Shown here one piece after another: positions 17,514 to 27,917 of a stretch of DNA of 64,000 bases. How positions within the stretch are numbered: the stretch's first letter is position 1; each line of letters starts with the position of its first letter. Below the pieces are notes generated by a model. It did not search any database. It had not been told where the DNA came from and worked only from the letters and a program-made list of their open reading frames with translations. The DNA is from Candidatus Zixiibacteriota bacterium (GTDB taxonomy: Bacteria; Zixibacteria; MSB-5A5; DG-27), in assembly GCA_030605835.1 (NCBI GenBank), contig JAUWHO010000035.1, positions 62,001 to 126,000 on the forward strand. Reading direction: 5' to 3'. The position numbers were made by a program, and so were the translations under genes.

Positions 17514-18773
17514 ATGGGAATGACTATCACCGAAAAGATCTTTGCCGCCCACTCCGGAAGGGATTCAGTTAAACCCAGCGAGCTGGTCTTCGCCAAAGTC
17601 GATCTGGTCATGGGAACTGATGTAACTGTCCCCCTCTCGGTGGAGGTCTTTAACCGGATGGGGGCAAAGGAGGTGTTCGACCCCAAAAAGATCGCCCTGG
17701 TCAACGACCATTTCGTCCCCGCCAAGGATGTCAAGGCCGCGGGGCTGTCGAAGATCATGCGGGAGTTCGCCCGAAAGCAGGAGATCGATAACTACTTCGA
17801 GGTAGGACGCTCCGGAATATGCCATGCCCTTCTGCCGGAGAAGGGTTTAGTCTTGCCCGGAGATTTAGTCGTCGGCGCCGACTCCCATACTTGCACCTAT
17901 GGGGCTTTGGGGGCTTTCGCGACCGGTGTGGGAAGCACCGACATGGCGACCTCCTGGGCTTTGGGCGAGAACTGGTTCCGGATACCGCCCTCAATCAAAA
18001 TCGTTTACAGCGGTAAATTGCCGGAGATGGTCGGCGGCAAAGACTTGATTCTTTACACCATTGGACAGTTAGGAGTGGATGGCGCGGTTTACTGCAGCTT
18101 AGAGTTCACCGGAGAGGTGGTTAGACAGCTCCCGCTTTCGGACCGCTTCACCATCTGCAACATGGCCATTGAGGCCGGCGCCAAGGGGGGGATCATGGAG
18201 GCTGACGAGAAGGTTACAGATTATGTCACCGAGCGATCTACCAGAGAGTTCACCATTTATGAGTCCGATGAGGATGCCTCTTATCTAAAGACATACGAAT
18301 TCGATGTCTCCGATCTGGAGCCGCAGGTGGCTTCGCCCTATCTCCCCAGCAACGTGAAACCGATCTCGGAGGTGGAGCCGATCAAAATCGACCAGGTGGT
18401 CATCGGTTCCTGCACCAACGGACATCTGGAGGATTTCCGGAATGCGGCTCAGATTCTCAAAGGCAAGAAGGTCCATCGGGACGTTCGTTTGATCGTCATT
18501 CCCAGCACTCAGCTAATCTTGCAGGAGATGATCTCGGAAGGCCTGATTCAAGTATTCATCGAGGCCGGGGCAGTGATTAGCCCCCCGACCTGTGGACCCT
18601 GCATCGGTGGACATATGGGGGTTCTGGCGGAGAATGAGGTGGGGCTTTACACTACAAATCGGAATTTCAAGGGGCGAAACGGGCATCCCACAAGTAGAGT
18701 TTACCTCTGCAGCCCGGTGGTTGCCGCCGCCTCCGCCATAAAAGGGGTGATTACCGATCCGAGGAAGCTGTAG
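17514..18773 (+). CDS. 3-isopropylmalate dehydratase large subunit / aconitase family (LeuC-like)
   Basis: GADSHTCTYGALGAFATGVGSTDMA, VIGSCTNGHLEDFR, PTCGPCIGGHMGVLAENE, TTNRNFKGRNG. Confidence 0.92.
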   Translation: MGMTITEKIFAAHSGRDSVKPSELVFAKVDLVMGTDVTVPLSVEVFNRMGAKEVFDPKKIALVNDHFVPAKDVKAAGLSKIMREFARKQEIDNYFEVGRSGICHALLPEKGLVLPGDLVVGADSHTCTYGALGAFATGVGSTDMATSWALGENWFRIPPSIKIVYSGKLPEMVGGKDLILYTIGQLGVDGAVYCSLEFTGEVVRQLPLSDRFTICNMAIEAGAKGGIMEADEKVTDYVTERSTREFTIYESDEDASYLKTYEFDVSDLEPQVASPYLPSNVKPISEVEPIKIDQVVIGSCTNGHLEDFRNAAQILKGKKVHRDVRLIVIPSTQLILQEMISEGLIQVFIEAGAVISPPTCGPCIGGHMGVLAENEVGLYTTNRNFKGRNGHPTSRVYLCSPVVAAASAIKGVITDPRKL

Positions 18774-19083
18774 AGGGGAAGAGTTACAGTTCCTCAAGAA
18801 GCCGACACCGCTTTAGCACGCCTTTTTAATCTGAACCGTTTCAGTCCTTATGGGAACCCCGATTGCAGCTCGATGTTTCTATTGCTGGGTGAATGGATAT
18901 AACGAGAACCCATGGGAGGATGACTGATTAAGTAAGCTACCGCAGTGCCAGGCCTGACGATACACGTTGTCGTAAAGTCCTCCCCTCATAGAGACGAATT
19001 AGATTAAAGAGCTTGATATGTTTTTCACAAGCTGTTAGATTTGATTTTGAACCATTTGGGAATATCGGAAAGAGGATATCATT

Positions 19084-21201
19084 ATGCACGATAGGGAATT
19101 AGATGCTATTTTTCGGCCCCGCTCCATTGCGGTTATCGGGGCTTCGACCAAGAAGCATACGATCGGGCGGGAGATTCTTCACAGCATCATCGATTTCGAG
19201 TTCAACGGCAAGGTCTTCCCGGTAAACCCCAAGGCTCCGGTCATTCACAGCATTAAGGCTTATTCTACTATACTGGACGTCCCCGATGCCGTCGATTTGG
19301 CCATAATCATCGTTCCCAGGGATCATGTCAAACGGGTGGTGGAGCAGTGTGGAGATAAAGGGGTGAAAGGGTTGGTCATTATCACCGCTGGCTTTAAAGA
19401 AACCGGACCCGCAGGCGCCAAATTGGAGCAGGAGATCTTAGAGGTCGCCAGAAGTTATGGGATGCGCATGATCGGCCCCAACTGTTTCGGGGTCTTGAAC
19501 ACCGAGCCAAACGTCCAGATGGACACCACCTTCAGCAAGGTCCGGTCGCTTCCCGGGCGGATAGGGTTTGTCTCCCAGAGCGGCGCTTTGGGGCAGGTAA
19601 TCATAGAATACGCCAGGAATCTGGGGTTGGGTTTCTCCATGTTCGCCTCCGTTGGCAACAAGGCCGACATCTCCGGCAACGACCTCCTCAGATACTGGCA
19701 GGACGATCCCTCCGTGGAACTGATACTCCTGTATCTGGAGAACTTCGGTGACCCTCGCACCTTCACCCAGATCGCCCGTCAGGTCACCAAGAAGAAACCG
19801 ATCATCTGCGTGAAATCGGGAAGGACCACCCCCGGGGCACGTGCCGTTTCCTCCCACACCGGCGCCCTGGCGAATCTTGACGTCGGTGTCGATGCCCTCT
19901 TCGATCAGTGTGGAGTTTTGAGAGTAGACTCAATCGAGGAGATGTTCGACTTGGCGCTGGCACTCTCCAGTCAGCCAATTCCTAAAAATAACAAGGTCGC
20001 CATAATCACCAATGCCGGGGGGCCAGCAATTCTGGCAACCGACGCTTGCGTTAACTGGGGTCTGGAGGTGCCGCGCCTGAAGGAGACCACCAAGAGGTTC
20101 TTGCGTCAACACCTCCCGGAACAGGCCTCGGTCGAAAACCCCATCGACCTGATTGCCTCCGCGGGGCCGGAGGGATACAGCTTAGCTCTCGAAGCCGTGA
20201 TGAAGGATGATAGCATCGGCTCGGTCCTGGCCATCTTCGTTCCGCCGGTGATGATAGATCCCAAGGCTATCATTGACGTCATCGTCGAGGTCCGCAAGAG
20301 ATATGAAAAGACCCTCCTGACCTGCTTTATGGGTCCGGCGGAGGTGATTCACGGGAGCGAGGGTCTGCTTCAGAACAGAATCCCGATGTATATCTTCCCG
20401 GAGGCCGCCGCCAAAGCTTTAGCCGATATGGTCAAATATCGGCGTTGGGTGGAGAAAAAACCGGGCAAGACCGGCAAATACCCGGGAGACCGCTTAAAAG
20501 TGTCGGATATTATAGAAAAGAGCCTGGAGAGCGGGAAAACCCGCCTGGTGGGGGAGGAGGCCTTAGAGCTGTTCGGGGCTTATCGGATTCCGATTGCCGC
20601 ATACGCCCTGGCCACAAAGCAAGCCGAGGCCGTCACCAGGGCGGAGAAGTTAGGCTACCCCCTGGTTATGAAGATCAACAAGCCGGAGGTCTTGCATAAG
20701 ACCGACATCGGAGGTGTCATCGTCGATATCAGAAATGCGAAGGAGGTCAAAACCGCCTACGGGAAACTCATCAAAAGCCTGAGCCGGGGAAAGAAAAAAC
20801 AGAGGGTGACCGAGGTGCTTCTGCAACAGATGTTGAGGGGCGGAGTTGAGACCGTCTTCGGGATGACCCAGGACCCCAGCTTCGGTCCCTTGATGATGTT
20901 CGGTCTGGGAGGCATCTACGTCGAGGTGATGAAGGATGTCAGCTTCAAGATTCATCCTTTGACCGATAAAGATGCAGAGGAGATGATTCAGTCGGTGCGC
21001 GGCTATCCCCTTCTGACCGGCTTCCGCGGCTCCAAGCCGGTCGACATGGAGATCTTAAAGGAGATCCTGCTTAGGCTTTCGCAGCTGGTCGGCGACTTCC
21101 CGGAAATCGAGGAGTTCGACATCAATCCTTTCTTTGCCGCTCCGGAGAGAGCGCAATGTAAGGCCGTTGACGCCCGGATCATCTTGAAGAGCCCGAAATA
21201 G
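19084..21201 (+). CDS. ADP-forming acyl/acetyl-CoA synthetase, alpha-beta fusion (acetate--CoA ligase family)
   Basis: FRPRSIAVIGASTKKHTIGREIL, SQSGALG, SHTGALA; C-terminal ATP-grasp (YPLVMKINKPEVLHKTDIGGV). Confidence 0.93.
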   Translation: MHDRELDAIFRPRSIAVIGASTKKHTIGREILHSIIDFEFNGKVFPVNPKAPVIHSIKAYSTILDVPDAVDLAIIIVPRDHVKRVVEQCGDKGVKGLVIITAGFKETGPAGAKLEQEILEVARSYGMRMIGPNCFGVLNTEPNVQMDTTFSKVRSLPGRIGFVSQSGALGQVIIEYARNLGLGFSMFASVGNKADISGNDLLRYWQDDPSVELILLYLENFGDPRTFTQIARQVTKKKPIICVKSGRTTPGARAVSSHTGALANLDVGVDALFDQCGVLRVDSIEEMFDLALALSSQPIPKNNKVAIITNAGGPAILATDACVNWGLEVPRLKETTKRFLRQHLPEQASVENPIDLIASAGPEGYSLALEAVMKDDSIGSVLAIFVPPVMIDPKAIIDVIVEVRKRYEKTLLTCFMGPAEVIHGSEGLLQNRIPMYIFPEAAAKALADMVKYRRWVEKKPGKTGKYPGDRLKVSDIIEKSLESGKTRLVGEEALELFGAYRIPIAAYALATKQAEAVTRAEKLGYPLVMKINKPEVLHKTDIGGVIVDIRNAKEVKTAYGKLIKSLSRGKKKQRVTEVLLQQMLRGGVETVFGMTQDPSFGPLMMFGLGGIYVEVMKDVSFKIHPLTDKDAEEMIQSVRGYPLLTGFRGSKPVDMEILKEILLRLSQLVGDFPEIEEFDINPFFAAPERAQCKAVDARIILKSPK

Positions 21202-21207
21202 CAAAAG

Positions 21208-21319
21208 AGGTAACAGGAGACAGGGGACAGGGATTAGGAGGTAGGAGTTAGGAAGCCCAAGAGCCAAGAGGTGGTCGGGAGGTCACTCACCACTAACCAA
21301 TCACCACTAACCACCAGCT
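21208..21319. repeat. Heptamer-period degenerate repeat array HR3
   Basis: aggtaac|aggagac|aggggac|agggatt|aggaggt|aggagtt|aggaagc ... actcacc|actaacc|aatcacc|actaacc|accagct. Confidence 0.85.
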
Positions 21320-21526
21320 TCCTTTTTCCTTGACAACCGAGGGGGTTTAAGTATATTGGTGATGAATGAATAGTTGTGAACTTCACTTGTAGGCTCTTGA
21401 GGTGTTGCCTCTGTTCTCTAAAACCCCTTGGATAAATCATCCGCATAGAAGGTATCTGTAACGGAAATTCCACCGCTTCTAAATATCAGTTGTTTGGGGT
21501 TATCCAGCCCCTAGGAGGAAGTTTTT

Positions 21527-21730
21527 ATGCCTACCGGCACTGTTAAATGGTTCAACCAGAAGAAGGGTTACGGCTTCATCATCCAAGAGGAGGGAGGTGA
21601 AGAGATTTTCGTTCACTTCTCCGCCATTTCTGGTGAAGGTTACAAGACCTTGGAGGCTGGAGACAGAGTGCAATTCGAAGTAAGCTCGGGCGATAAGGGA
21701 CCGCAGGCCACAAACGTGGTCAGGTTATAG
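21527..21730 (+). CDS. Cold-shock protein (CspA family)
   Basis: [32 protein letters not shown]. Confidence 0.96.
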   Translation: MPTGTVKWFNQKKGYGFIIQEEGGEEIFVHFSAISGEGYKTLEAGDRVQFEVSSGDKGPQATNVVRL

Positions 21731-21772
21731 AGCTTCTCTTCGAAGGCTCACTTCTGGGGGAAGAAAACTCAA

Positions 21773-21803
21773 GGACCCCGTGAGGCAGGCGGGGCCTTTT
21801 TAT
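21773..21803 (+). terminator. Rho-independent terminator after the csp gene
   Basis: ggaccccg-tgaggcagg-cggggccttttt. Confidence 0.75.
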
Positions 21804-21944
21804 TTGGACAGATTATAGGGAGGCGATCTCTAAGCAGTGAATTCGCCACCTCAATTCGTGTGAACCAACCGCTGTGCTGGACAAATAGTTGAACAATTCG
21901 TCCTCCCGCTTTGGGGGGACTTTGCAGATGCCGATAGAATTTAG

Positions 21945-23450
21945 GTGAAAATGAAGTCCGCGAAGATTCTCTCCAACCTGCTCACCATGGCTATTTTCGG
22001 CCTGTGGCTTTTCTCGATGGCGCTGGTTTTCAACGAGAGCTCCGGCACCGCCGGGGACTTCCCGGCCGCCTTCCTGGGAAAGCCCCTGGAGGGAGATACA
22101 GAAACCTGGATGGGTGTTTACAGCAGCGGGCACAAAATCGGCTATGCCATGCAGTCTCTAAGAAGGACCAACCTAGGTTACGTGCTCAAGGAGTACACCT
22201 ATCTGAAGATAGTCTTAGGAGGGGTGGAAAAGGAGATTATGATGTACGGCCATTCAGTTCTTGACGATTCCTTCGCCGTCAAGAGCTTCAGCTTCGGTTT
22301 GGCCTCCGGAGATTACGAGACCGACCTTTTCGGCACCGTCCAGGGCAATCTGTTAGAGGTCGAACTTAAGACCTCCCCGAGGCAGTCGAAACTGACCTTT
22401 CCGTTGAAGAGAAAAATCTATCCCGTCGGGGCGGTACCCCACCTATTGGTCTCTCAGGATTTCTCTCAAAGGCAGTTCAGCCTCTCGACCTTCGATCCCA
22501 TGAGCTTAAGCTCGGGAGAATTATTGGTCGCCATTGAGGCTCAAGAAGAGAGGAAGTTCAAAGGCAAGAAGCTCTTAGTCTACGACCTCAGCCTCTCTTT
22601 TTTGAATGTGGAGACCCGGATGAAGATAGACCAATTCGGCAACGTTCTGTGGCAGGAGGAGCCGGGGGGGATGACGATGAGGTGGGAGACGAAGGAGGAG
22701 GCCCTAAGGATGCCGTTGGAGACAAGTCAGTCTCCGGATCTCTTGATCCAGTTGGCGGTCAAGTCCAACGTGGAGCTGCCCCATCCCCGAGAGCTCTCTT
22801 ACCTGAAGGTTGAGCTAAAAAACATCGAGGCCGTCAACTTCCAGCTCGCTGGCGACCTTCAGAAGGTCATATCGGAGGAACCGCTGATAGTCGAGATCAA
22901 CAACGAGCGCAGAGAAAACCTCTCCGGCCGGACTCTGACTGAAAAAGAAACCGAGCCCTCCCCGCTGGTCCAATCGGAGGATTTGAGGATCAAAAGACAG
23001 GCTGAAAAGATCGTCGCATCTGAGAATGATCCCTTGAAGAGAGCAGAGAAGCTCTGTTTGTGGGTTTTCGAGAACGTGAAGAAGGATTTCGCGGTGTCCA
23101 TCCCCTCCGCCATAGAGGTTCTGAGGGTGAGAAAGGGGGATTGCAACGAACACACCACTCTATTCGTGGCTTTGGCCCGCTCCATCGGAATCCCCTCCAA
23201 GATCTGCGTCGGTCTGGTTTACAAGGACGGCTATTTCTACTATCACGCCTGGCCGGAGGTCTGGATCGGCGAGGATCTGGAAGACGGCTACTGGCTCCCG
23301 ATGGATCCCACTTTCGGTCAGACCACCTCCGACGCCACCCACATCAAGCTTTTGGAGGGGGATTTGGAGAAACAGGTGGAGATCGCCCGGGTGGTGGGCA
23401 AACTCGAAGTCGAGGTCTTAGACTATGATAACCATCAGGAATTTAACTAA
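21945..23450 (+). CDS. Transglutaminase-like domain protein
   Basis: RKGDCNEHTTLFVALARSIGIPSKICVGLVY...YHAWPEVWIG...WLPMDPTFGQ (Cys-His-Asp). Confidence 0.85.
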   Translation: MKMKSAKILSNLLTMAIFGLWLFSMALVFNESSGTAGDFPAAFLGKPLEGDTETWMGVYSSGHKIGYAMQSLRRTNLGYVLKEYTYLKIVLGGVEKEIMMYGHSVLDDSFAVKSFSFGLASGDYETDLFGTVQGNLLEVELKTSPRQSKLTFPLKRKIYPVGAVPHLLVSQDFSQRQFSLSTFDPMSLSSGELLVAIEAQEERKFKGKKLLVYDLSLSFLNVETRMKIDQFGNVLWQEEPGGMTMRWETKEEALRMPLETSQSPDLLIQLAVKSNVELPHPRELSYLKVELKNIEAVNFQLAGDLQKVISEEPLIVEINNERRENLSGRTLTEKETEPSPLVQSEDLRIKRQAEKIVASENDPLKRAEKLCLWVFENVKKDFAVSIPSAIEVLRVRKGDCNEHTTLFVALARSIGIPSKICVGLVYKDGYFYYHAWPEVWIGEDLEDGYWLPMDPTFGQTTSDATHIKLLEGDLEKQVEIARVVGKLEVEVLDYDNHQEFN

Positions 23451-24174
23451 GAAGTTCGGCGAGAAACTCGCTGTCGACCATCTGAATTTAGAGGTCACCA
23501 GGGGCGAATTCTTCGGCTTTTTAGGGCCCAACGGGGCCGGGAAGACCACCACCATCAGGATGCTGGTGGGACTCTCGCAACCCACCCAGGGGGAGATGGA
23601 AATCGCCGGGATCGACCTCAAGAAAGAGCCGGTGAAGGCCAAGCTGAAGATCGGCTATGTCCCCGACAGTCCCTATCTGTATGACAAACTCTCTGCTCGG
23701 GAGTTCTTAAAGTTCATCGGGGGACTCTATCACATGCAGAGAAGGGAAATCGAAAGGGAAGCTGACTTCCTGCTCGACTACTTCGAGATGACCTCCTGGT
23801 GCGACCAGAAGGCGGAAGGTTACTCTCACGGGATGAGGCAGAAGACGGTCGTGACCGCCGCCCTGCTTCACAACCCGGAGGTCATCATAATCGACGAACC
23901 CCTAACCGGGCTGGATCCCCACAGTGGCAGACTTTTGAAGAATATCCTCAAGGAGAGGACCAAATCCGGGACCACCGTCTTCGTCTCCACTCACATTCTG
24001 GGGATCGCCGAGGAGCTATCCGACCGAATAGGGATATTGAACGAAGGGAGACTGATCGCATGCGGCACCGTCAGAGAGCTGATGGGCATGGCCGTGGCTC
24101 AAGAAGAGAATCTGGAGGGGCTGTTCCTACGCCTGACCCGACCGCAGCGCCCGGAATCGGTTCTGTCGACATGA
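23425..24174 (+). CDS. ABC transporter ATP-binding protein
   Basis: GPNGAGKTTTIRML Walker A, YSHGMRQKTVVTAALLHNPEVIIIDEP signature and Walker B. Confidence 0.96.
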   Translation: MITIRNLTKKFGEKLAVDHLNLEVTRGEFFGFLGPNGAGKTTTIRMLVGLSQPTQGEMEIAGIDLKKEPVKAKLKIGYVPDSPYLYDKLSAREFLKFIGGLYHMQRREIEREADFLLDYFEMTSWCDQKAEGYSHGMRQKTVVTAALLHNPEVIIIDEPLTGLDPHSGRLLKNILKERTKSGTTVFVSTHILGIAEELSDRIGILNEGRLIACGTVRELMGMAVAQEENLEGLFLRLTRPQRPESVLST

Positions 24175-25880
24175 AAGCGCTTGCCCTCATACTGAGATAC
24201 AAGATTCGGAATTCGAGGCGGGGCTTCTTTGTCCCCCGGCTGGAAAACCTTCTGCGGGTGGTGGTTAATCTGTCGGTGGGCCTCCTTCTTTTCGCGGGAG
24301 CCTACTGGTTTTTTCACTACATCTTCAACTACCTCGGAGGGCTTCACGAGATCGGTTCCCTTTTGATGGACAAGGTGGTCTCGCTGGCGATGCTGACGTT
24401 CTTTATGATGTTAATCCTCTCCAATCTGGTGATCTCCTTCTCCACCCTGTTTAAGAGCAAAGAGACCGAGTTTCTGCTCTCTTTGCCTACCCCGCATCTG
24501 AACACCTTCATAGCTCGTTTCCTCGACAATTCCGTCTACTCCACCTGGGCCTTCCTTTTTCTGGCTCTGCCCCTTTTGGCCTCCTACGGGGAGGTGCACC
24601 AGTTCCGATGGTGGCAATACCTCACGCTCTTCTCGCTGGGCCTAATTCCGTTTGTGCTCATTCCCGCAGCTTTGGGCGTCGGGTTCTCCCTTTTGCTTTT
24701 CTACTTGCGCCGTTTCACCAAACCGATCAACATAATCCTGGCCTTAGTGGCGCTGGTGGCTTTGGCCATGTGGCTATACCTCCAGGCAAACAACCCCCGG
24801 AGCCTCACTTTGAGCTCTTTAGAGGATTTCCGCATACTAAACAGCTATCTTTCCAATCTGAAGGCGGTGTCTTTCTCATATCTGCCCCATGTTTGGTTCT
24901 CCGAGGGCTTAAAGGCTCTGACCCTGAAGGATTTTCGGAGTGTTTCGGTTCACCTGCTGGCTTTGGCCACCACCACTGTCTTTCTTTTCAGGATGCTTTT
25001 CCTGCTTTCGGAGAAGGTCTATTTCAAAGGCTGGCTGGCCTCCGAGGAGAAAGGCACCGCCAAGAAAGCAAAGGAGAGAGTCTGGAGGAGAAGATTAGGA
25101 TCCCTGTTCAGATTTGATCCCCTCTTCTGGCTTCCCCCGGACACCAGGGCCCTGGTGGTGAAGGATATGAAACTCTTCGTGAGGGAACCAAGCCAGTGGG
25201 CGCAATTCACCATCCTTTTGATCTTGCTGGTTCTCTATCTGGTGAATCTGGGCCAACTTCCCCTCACCTTTGGAGGGCAACAACTCTGGGAGACGGTTAT
25301 CACTTTCGCGAATTTCGCCTTCTGTGGCTTCATATTGGCCACCCTGGCGGTGAGGTTCGTTTTCCCCTCCATAAGCATGGAGGGGGCCAACATCTGGTCG
25401 ATCGGGAGCTCCCCTCTCTCTTTGAGGAGGCTTTTCTGGGGCAAATTCGGAATCTCCTTCGTGATCTTTGTCGTCCTGGCGGAGATTTTGGCTTACTGCT
25501 CCAACAGGATGCTCTATCTCTCCGGCCTGATGATGGTTCTGACCGGCGTGGGGATTTTCTTGATGAGTTTGGGCTTGACCAGCTTGGCCACCGGGTGTGG
25601 AGCCATCTTCGCCAATTTCTCGGAGCGAAATCCGGGGAAGATCGCCTCCTCCTCCGGGGGAATGTTGACCGCGGTGTTGTCCCTGTTCTACGTTGCTTTG
25701 ATGGTCTTCATTGTGGCTCTGCCGGTGCATCGTTACACCCTGCATCTCTCCTCGGGACTCGATTTCTCCCCTCTGCAGGTCGTTCAGGCTTTAATCATGA
25801 TGCTGGCGCTCAACCTCGTTGCCATCTTTCTGCCCCTCAAATTGGGATTGTCCTCTTTAGAGAAGAGAAGCGATTTTTGA
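24171..25880 (+). CDS. Putative ABC exporter membrane protein
   Basis: ATGA overlap with the ATPase gene; many TM segments; start set at ATG 24171 (MKALALILRYKIRNSRRG). Confidence 0.8.
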   Translation: MKALALILRYKIRNSRRGFFVPRLENLLRVVVNLSVGLLLFAGAYWFFHYIFNYLGGLHEIGSLLMDKVVSLAMLTFFMMLILSNLVISFSTLFKSKETEFLLSLPTPHLNTFIARFLDNSVYSTWAFLFLALPLLASYGEVHQFRWWQYLTLFSLGLIPFVLIPAALGVGFSLLLFYLRRFTKPINIILALVALVALAMWLYLQANNPRSLTLSSLEDFRILNSYLSNLKAVSFSYLPHVWFSEGLKALTLKDFRSVSVHLLALATTTVFLFRMLFLLSEKVYFKGWLASEEKGTAKKAKERVWRRRLGSLFRFDPLFWLPPDTRALVVKDMKLFVREPSQWAQFTILLILLVLYLVNLGQLPLTFGGQQLWETVITFANFAFCGFILATLAVRFVFPSISMEGANIWSIGSSPLSLRRLFWGKFGISFVIFVVLAEILAYCSNRMLYLSGLMMVLTGVGIFLMSLGLTSLATGCGAIFANFSERNPGKIASSSGGMLTAVLSLFYVALMVFIVALPVHRYTLHLSSGLDFSPLQVVQALIMMLALNLVAIFLPLKLGLSSLEKRSDF

Positions 25881-25994
25881 CTCCCTCTCGAGCATCCTGA
25901 CATCCGACAATAGCGCTTGACAAATCTGGCGGCCTCCCCTTAATTCCGCAGCGGGAACCAACAATCTCTAACTGAGTTTCAGCTAAGGAAGCGG

Positions 25995-26654
25995 TTGCGA
26001 GAGCCTTCCGGTGGGCAGTCCGCCTCTTTAGCTGCTCCGCTGATGATCAAGAGAAAAGACTCTCCCGGCGCGCAGGCTGACAGCAGAAAGAAGCGGTTTG
26101 AGAAAGAGGCCCTTCTCCACCTGGATGCGGTTTATCGCTCAGCTTTGAGGATGACCAAAGAGCCGACTGAAGCGGAGGACTTGGTGCAAGAGACCTTTCT
26201 TAAAGCCTATCGCTTTTTCGATCGCTTCGAGTCGGGCACCAACTGTAAGGCCTGGCTCTTAAAGATTATGACCAATATCTACATAACAGAGTATCACCGC
26301 AAGTCACGAGAGCCCTCGGGGTTAGCATACGATGAGGAAGAGGTCTTTTCCCTTTACGAACAGATCGAGGGTAGAGAGGGCAAAAGGGCAGCCACCGATC
26401 CCGAGAGGCGGTTCTTCGATCGCGTCATGGACGTCGAGGTGAAAAAGGCGATCGAGGACCTGCCCCAGGAGTTCCGGGAGGTGGTGGTTTTGTCTCTCCT
26501 GGAGGATCTCTCTTACCAGGAGATAGCTGAGGCCCTGGGGATTCAACTGGGGACGGTTAAATCTCGATTGTTCCGGGGGCGGAAGCTCCTGCAGAAAAAC
26601 CTGTGGGAATATGCCAAAGCCCGGGGGATAGTCAGCGATTCCGAACAGAGATGA
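25995..26654 (+). CDS. ECF-type RNA polymerase sigma factor
   Basis: [67 protein letters not shown]; true start may be ATG 26043. Confidence 0.93.
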   Translation: MREPSGGQSASLAAPLMIKRKDSPGAQADSRKKRFEKEALLHLDAVYRSALRMTKEPTEAEDLVQETFLKAYRFFDRFESGTNCKAWLLKIMTNIYITEYHRKSREPSGLAYDEEEVFSLYEQIEGREGKRAATDPERRFFDRVMDVEVKKAIEDLPQEFREVVVLSLLEDLSYQEIAEALGIQLGTVKSRLFRGRKLLQKNLWEYAKARGIVSDSEQR

Positions 26655-27436
26655 ACTGTAGCGAAGCCCAAAGACTTCTGTACGATTACCTCAATGGGGA
26701 GCTGGAGCAGTTAGATCTTAGTCGGGTTGAATCTCATCTGAAGGTGTGCTCCTCCTGCCTCAGGATATTCGAATTTGAGCGGCGTTTCCAGAGTCTCATC
26801 ATCGATAGAATCCCCGAAGAAACAGCCCCCCCAGACCTGAGGTCGGCGATACTCGACCGCATCGGTCAGCTGGAACAGCCCGGAACCTCGTTTCCCGCCT
26901 CCAAAAAACGTTTCTTCTTCCGCCCAGCGCTGGTCTTGGCCCCGATCGGTCTGGTGGTGGTTTTCCTGACGGTCGTCTTTTTCACCTCGCGGGAAAAACA
27001 GAAAGACCCGATCGCTATTCTGGTTCAGAATCACATGCGAGTAGAATCCTCGAATGAGGGACTGACCTATAACTCCTCTGACCCCCAATTTGTCTCCTCC
27101 CATCTGGAGCGGGAGCTGGGCCTCCAGGCCTCCTTGACCGCCTATACCTCCTCCGGAGCGGTTCTGAAGGGTGGTGAGGTGATCCCGGTATGCAACTGCA
27201 AGGTGGGGCTGGTATATTTCTCCAAAGAGGGGGTGGGGATTTCGCTTTTCCTTTGTCATCCGGGCGAGCTAACGTGTCCCATGATGGAGGCAATCTCTCA
27301 CCGCAATCGAAAATATCATTTTGCCAGGATTCGCGGATTCAATCTCTTGGTCTGGGATGATGCAGGTTTGAACTGCATCGTGGTTTCACGACTTCCGAGG
27401 GAGACACTCCTTGACTTCGCCAGCCGGCGAGCATAG
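26651..27436 (+). CDS. Anti-sigma factor with zf-HC2-type N-terminus and one TM helix
   Basis: [43 protein letters not shown] (H-x3-CxxC); ATGA overlap with the sigma gene; [18 protein letters not shown]. Confidence 0.85.
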   Translation: MNCSEAQRLLYDYLNGELEQLDLSRVESHLKVCSSCLRIFEFERRFQSLIIDRIPEETAPPDLRSAILDRIGQLEQPGTSFPASKKRFFFRPALVLAPIGLVVVFLTVVFFTSREKQKDPIAILVQNHMRVESSNEGLTYNSSDPQFVSSHLERELGLQASLTAYTSSGAVLKGGEVIPVCNCKVGLVYFSKEGVGISLFLCHPGELTCPMMEAISHRNRKYHFARIRGFNLLVWDDAGLNCIVVSRLPRETLLDFASRRA

Positions 27437-27461
27437 GATCAGTCGACAGCTTCATCGACGG

Positions 27462-27510
27462 GAACAGAGAACAAGAGACTCTATTCACTATTTACTATCA
27501 ACCACTCACA
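27462..27510. repeat. Heptamer-period degenerate repeat array HR4
   Basis: gaacaga|gaacaag|agactct|attcact|atttact|atcaacc|actcaca. Confidence 0.65.
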
Positions 27511-27623
27511 GCTCCCCTTAATGTCGGGGGGATAGAACTTCCCTCTCCAATCCCAGTAGCTGTAACCGGAGGTGCATCTTGAACTCGATCTTCGAGAGAC
27601 CAATTTTTCTCTCCTCCCTCGTG

Positions 27624-27700
27624 GTTCAAAGTTCGTAGTTTACGGTTCACAGTTCACAGTGACTTCCTCTCCCCTATCTCCTATTCCCTGTTTCCTTTGA
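27624..27700. repeat. Heptamer-period degenerate repeat array HR5 (11 units)
   Basis: gttcaaa|gttcgta|gtttacg|gttcaca|gttcaca|gtgactt|cctctcc|cctatct|cctattc|cctgttt|cctttga. Confidence 0.85.
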
Positions 27701-27814
27701 TCTTGAGGTTTTCTGAAACTTCACCATACCACATTTTCTGCAGACCCACTTGCGCCTCTTGTGGAAGGAGCGTTTCTCCTCCTTCATCTTCGTCTTACAG
27801 CGGGGACAATGCAC
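27674..27814 (-). CDS. Tiny zinc-ribbon protein (46 aa, GTG start, absent from ORF track)
   Basis: Own translation: VHCPRCKTKMKEEKRSFHKRRKWVCRKCGMVKFQKTSRSKETGNRR*; two CxxC knuckles; C-terminal codons fall in heptamer array HR5. Confidence 0.4.
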   Translation of the reverse strand: MHCPRCKTKMKEEKRSFHKRRKWVCRKCGMVKFQKTSRSKETGNRR

Positions 27815-27917
27815 AGGGTCTAAACGGTTGACATATCCTCCAGAATGATATAATAAGTGATGACATTTTTATGTCAACCCTGAACGCTGGCGAGGCAATG
27901 GAAAGATAGGATGTCTG

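Noticed and set aside
25095-25745. Long antisense ORF (216 aa, minus)
   Set aside because: Lies opposite a well-supported ABC membrane gene and has a His/Gln/Gly-rich composition typical of a shadow frame.
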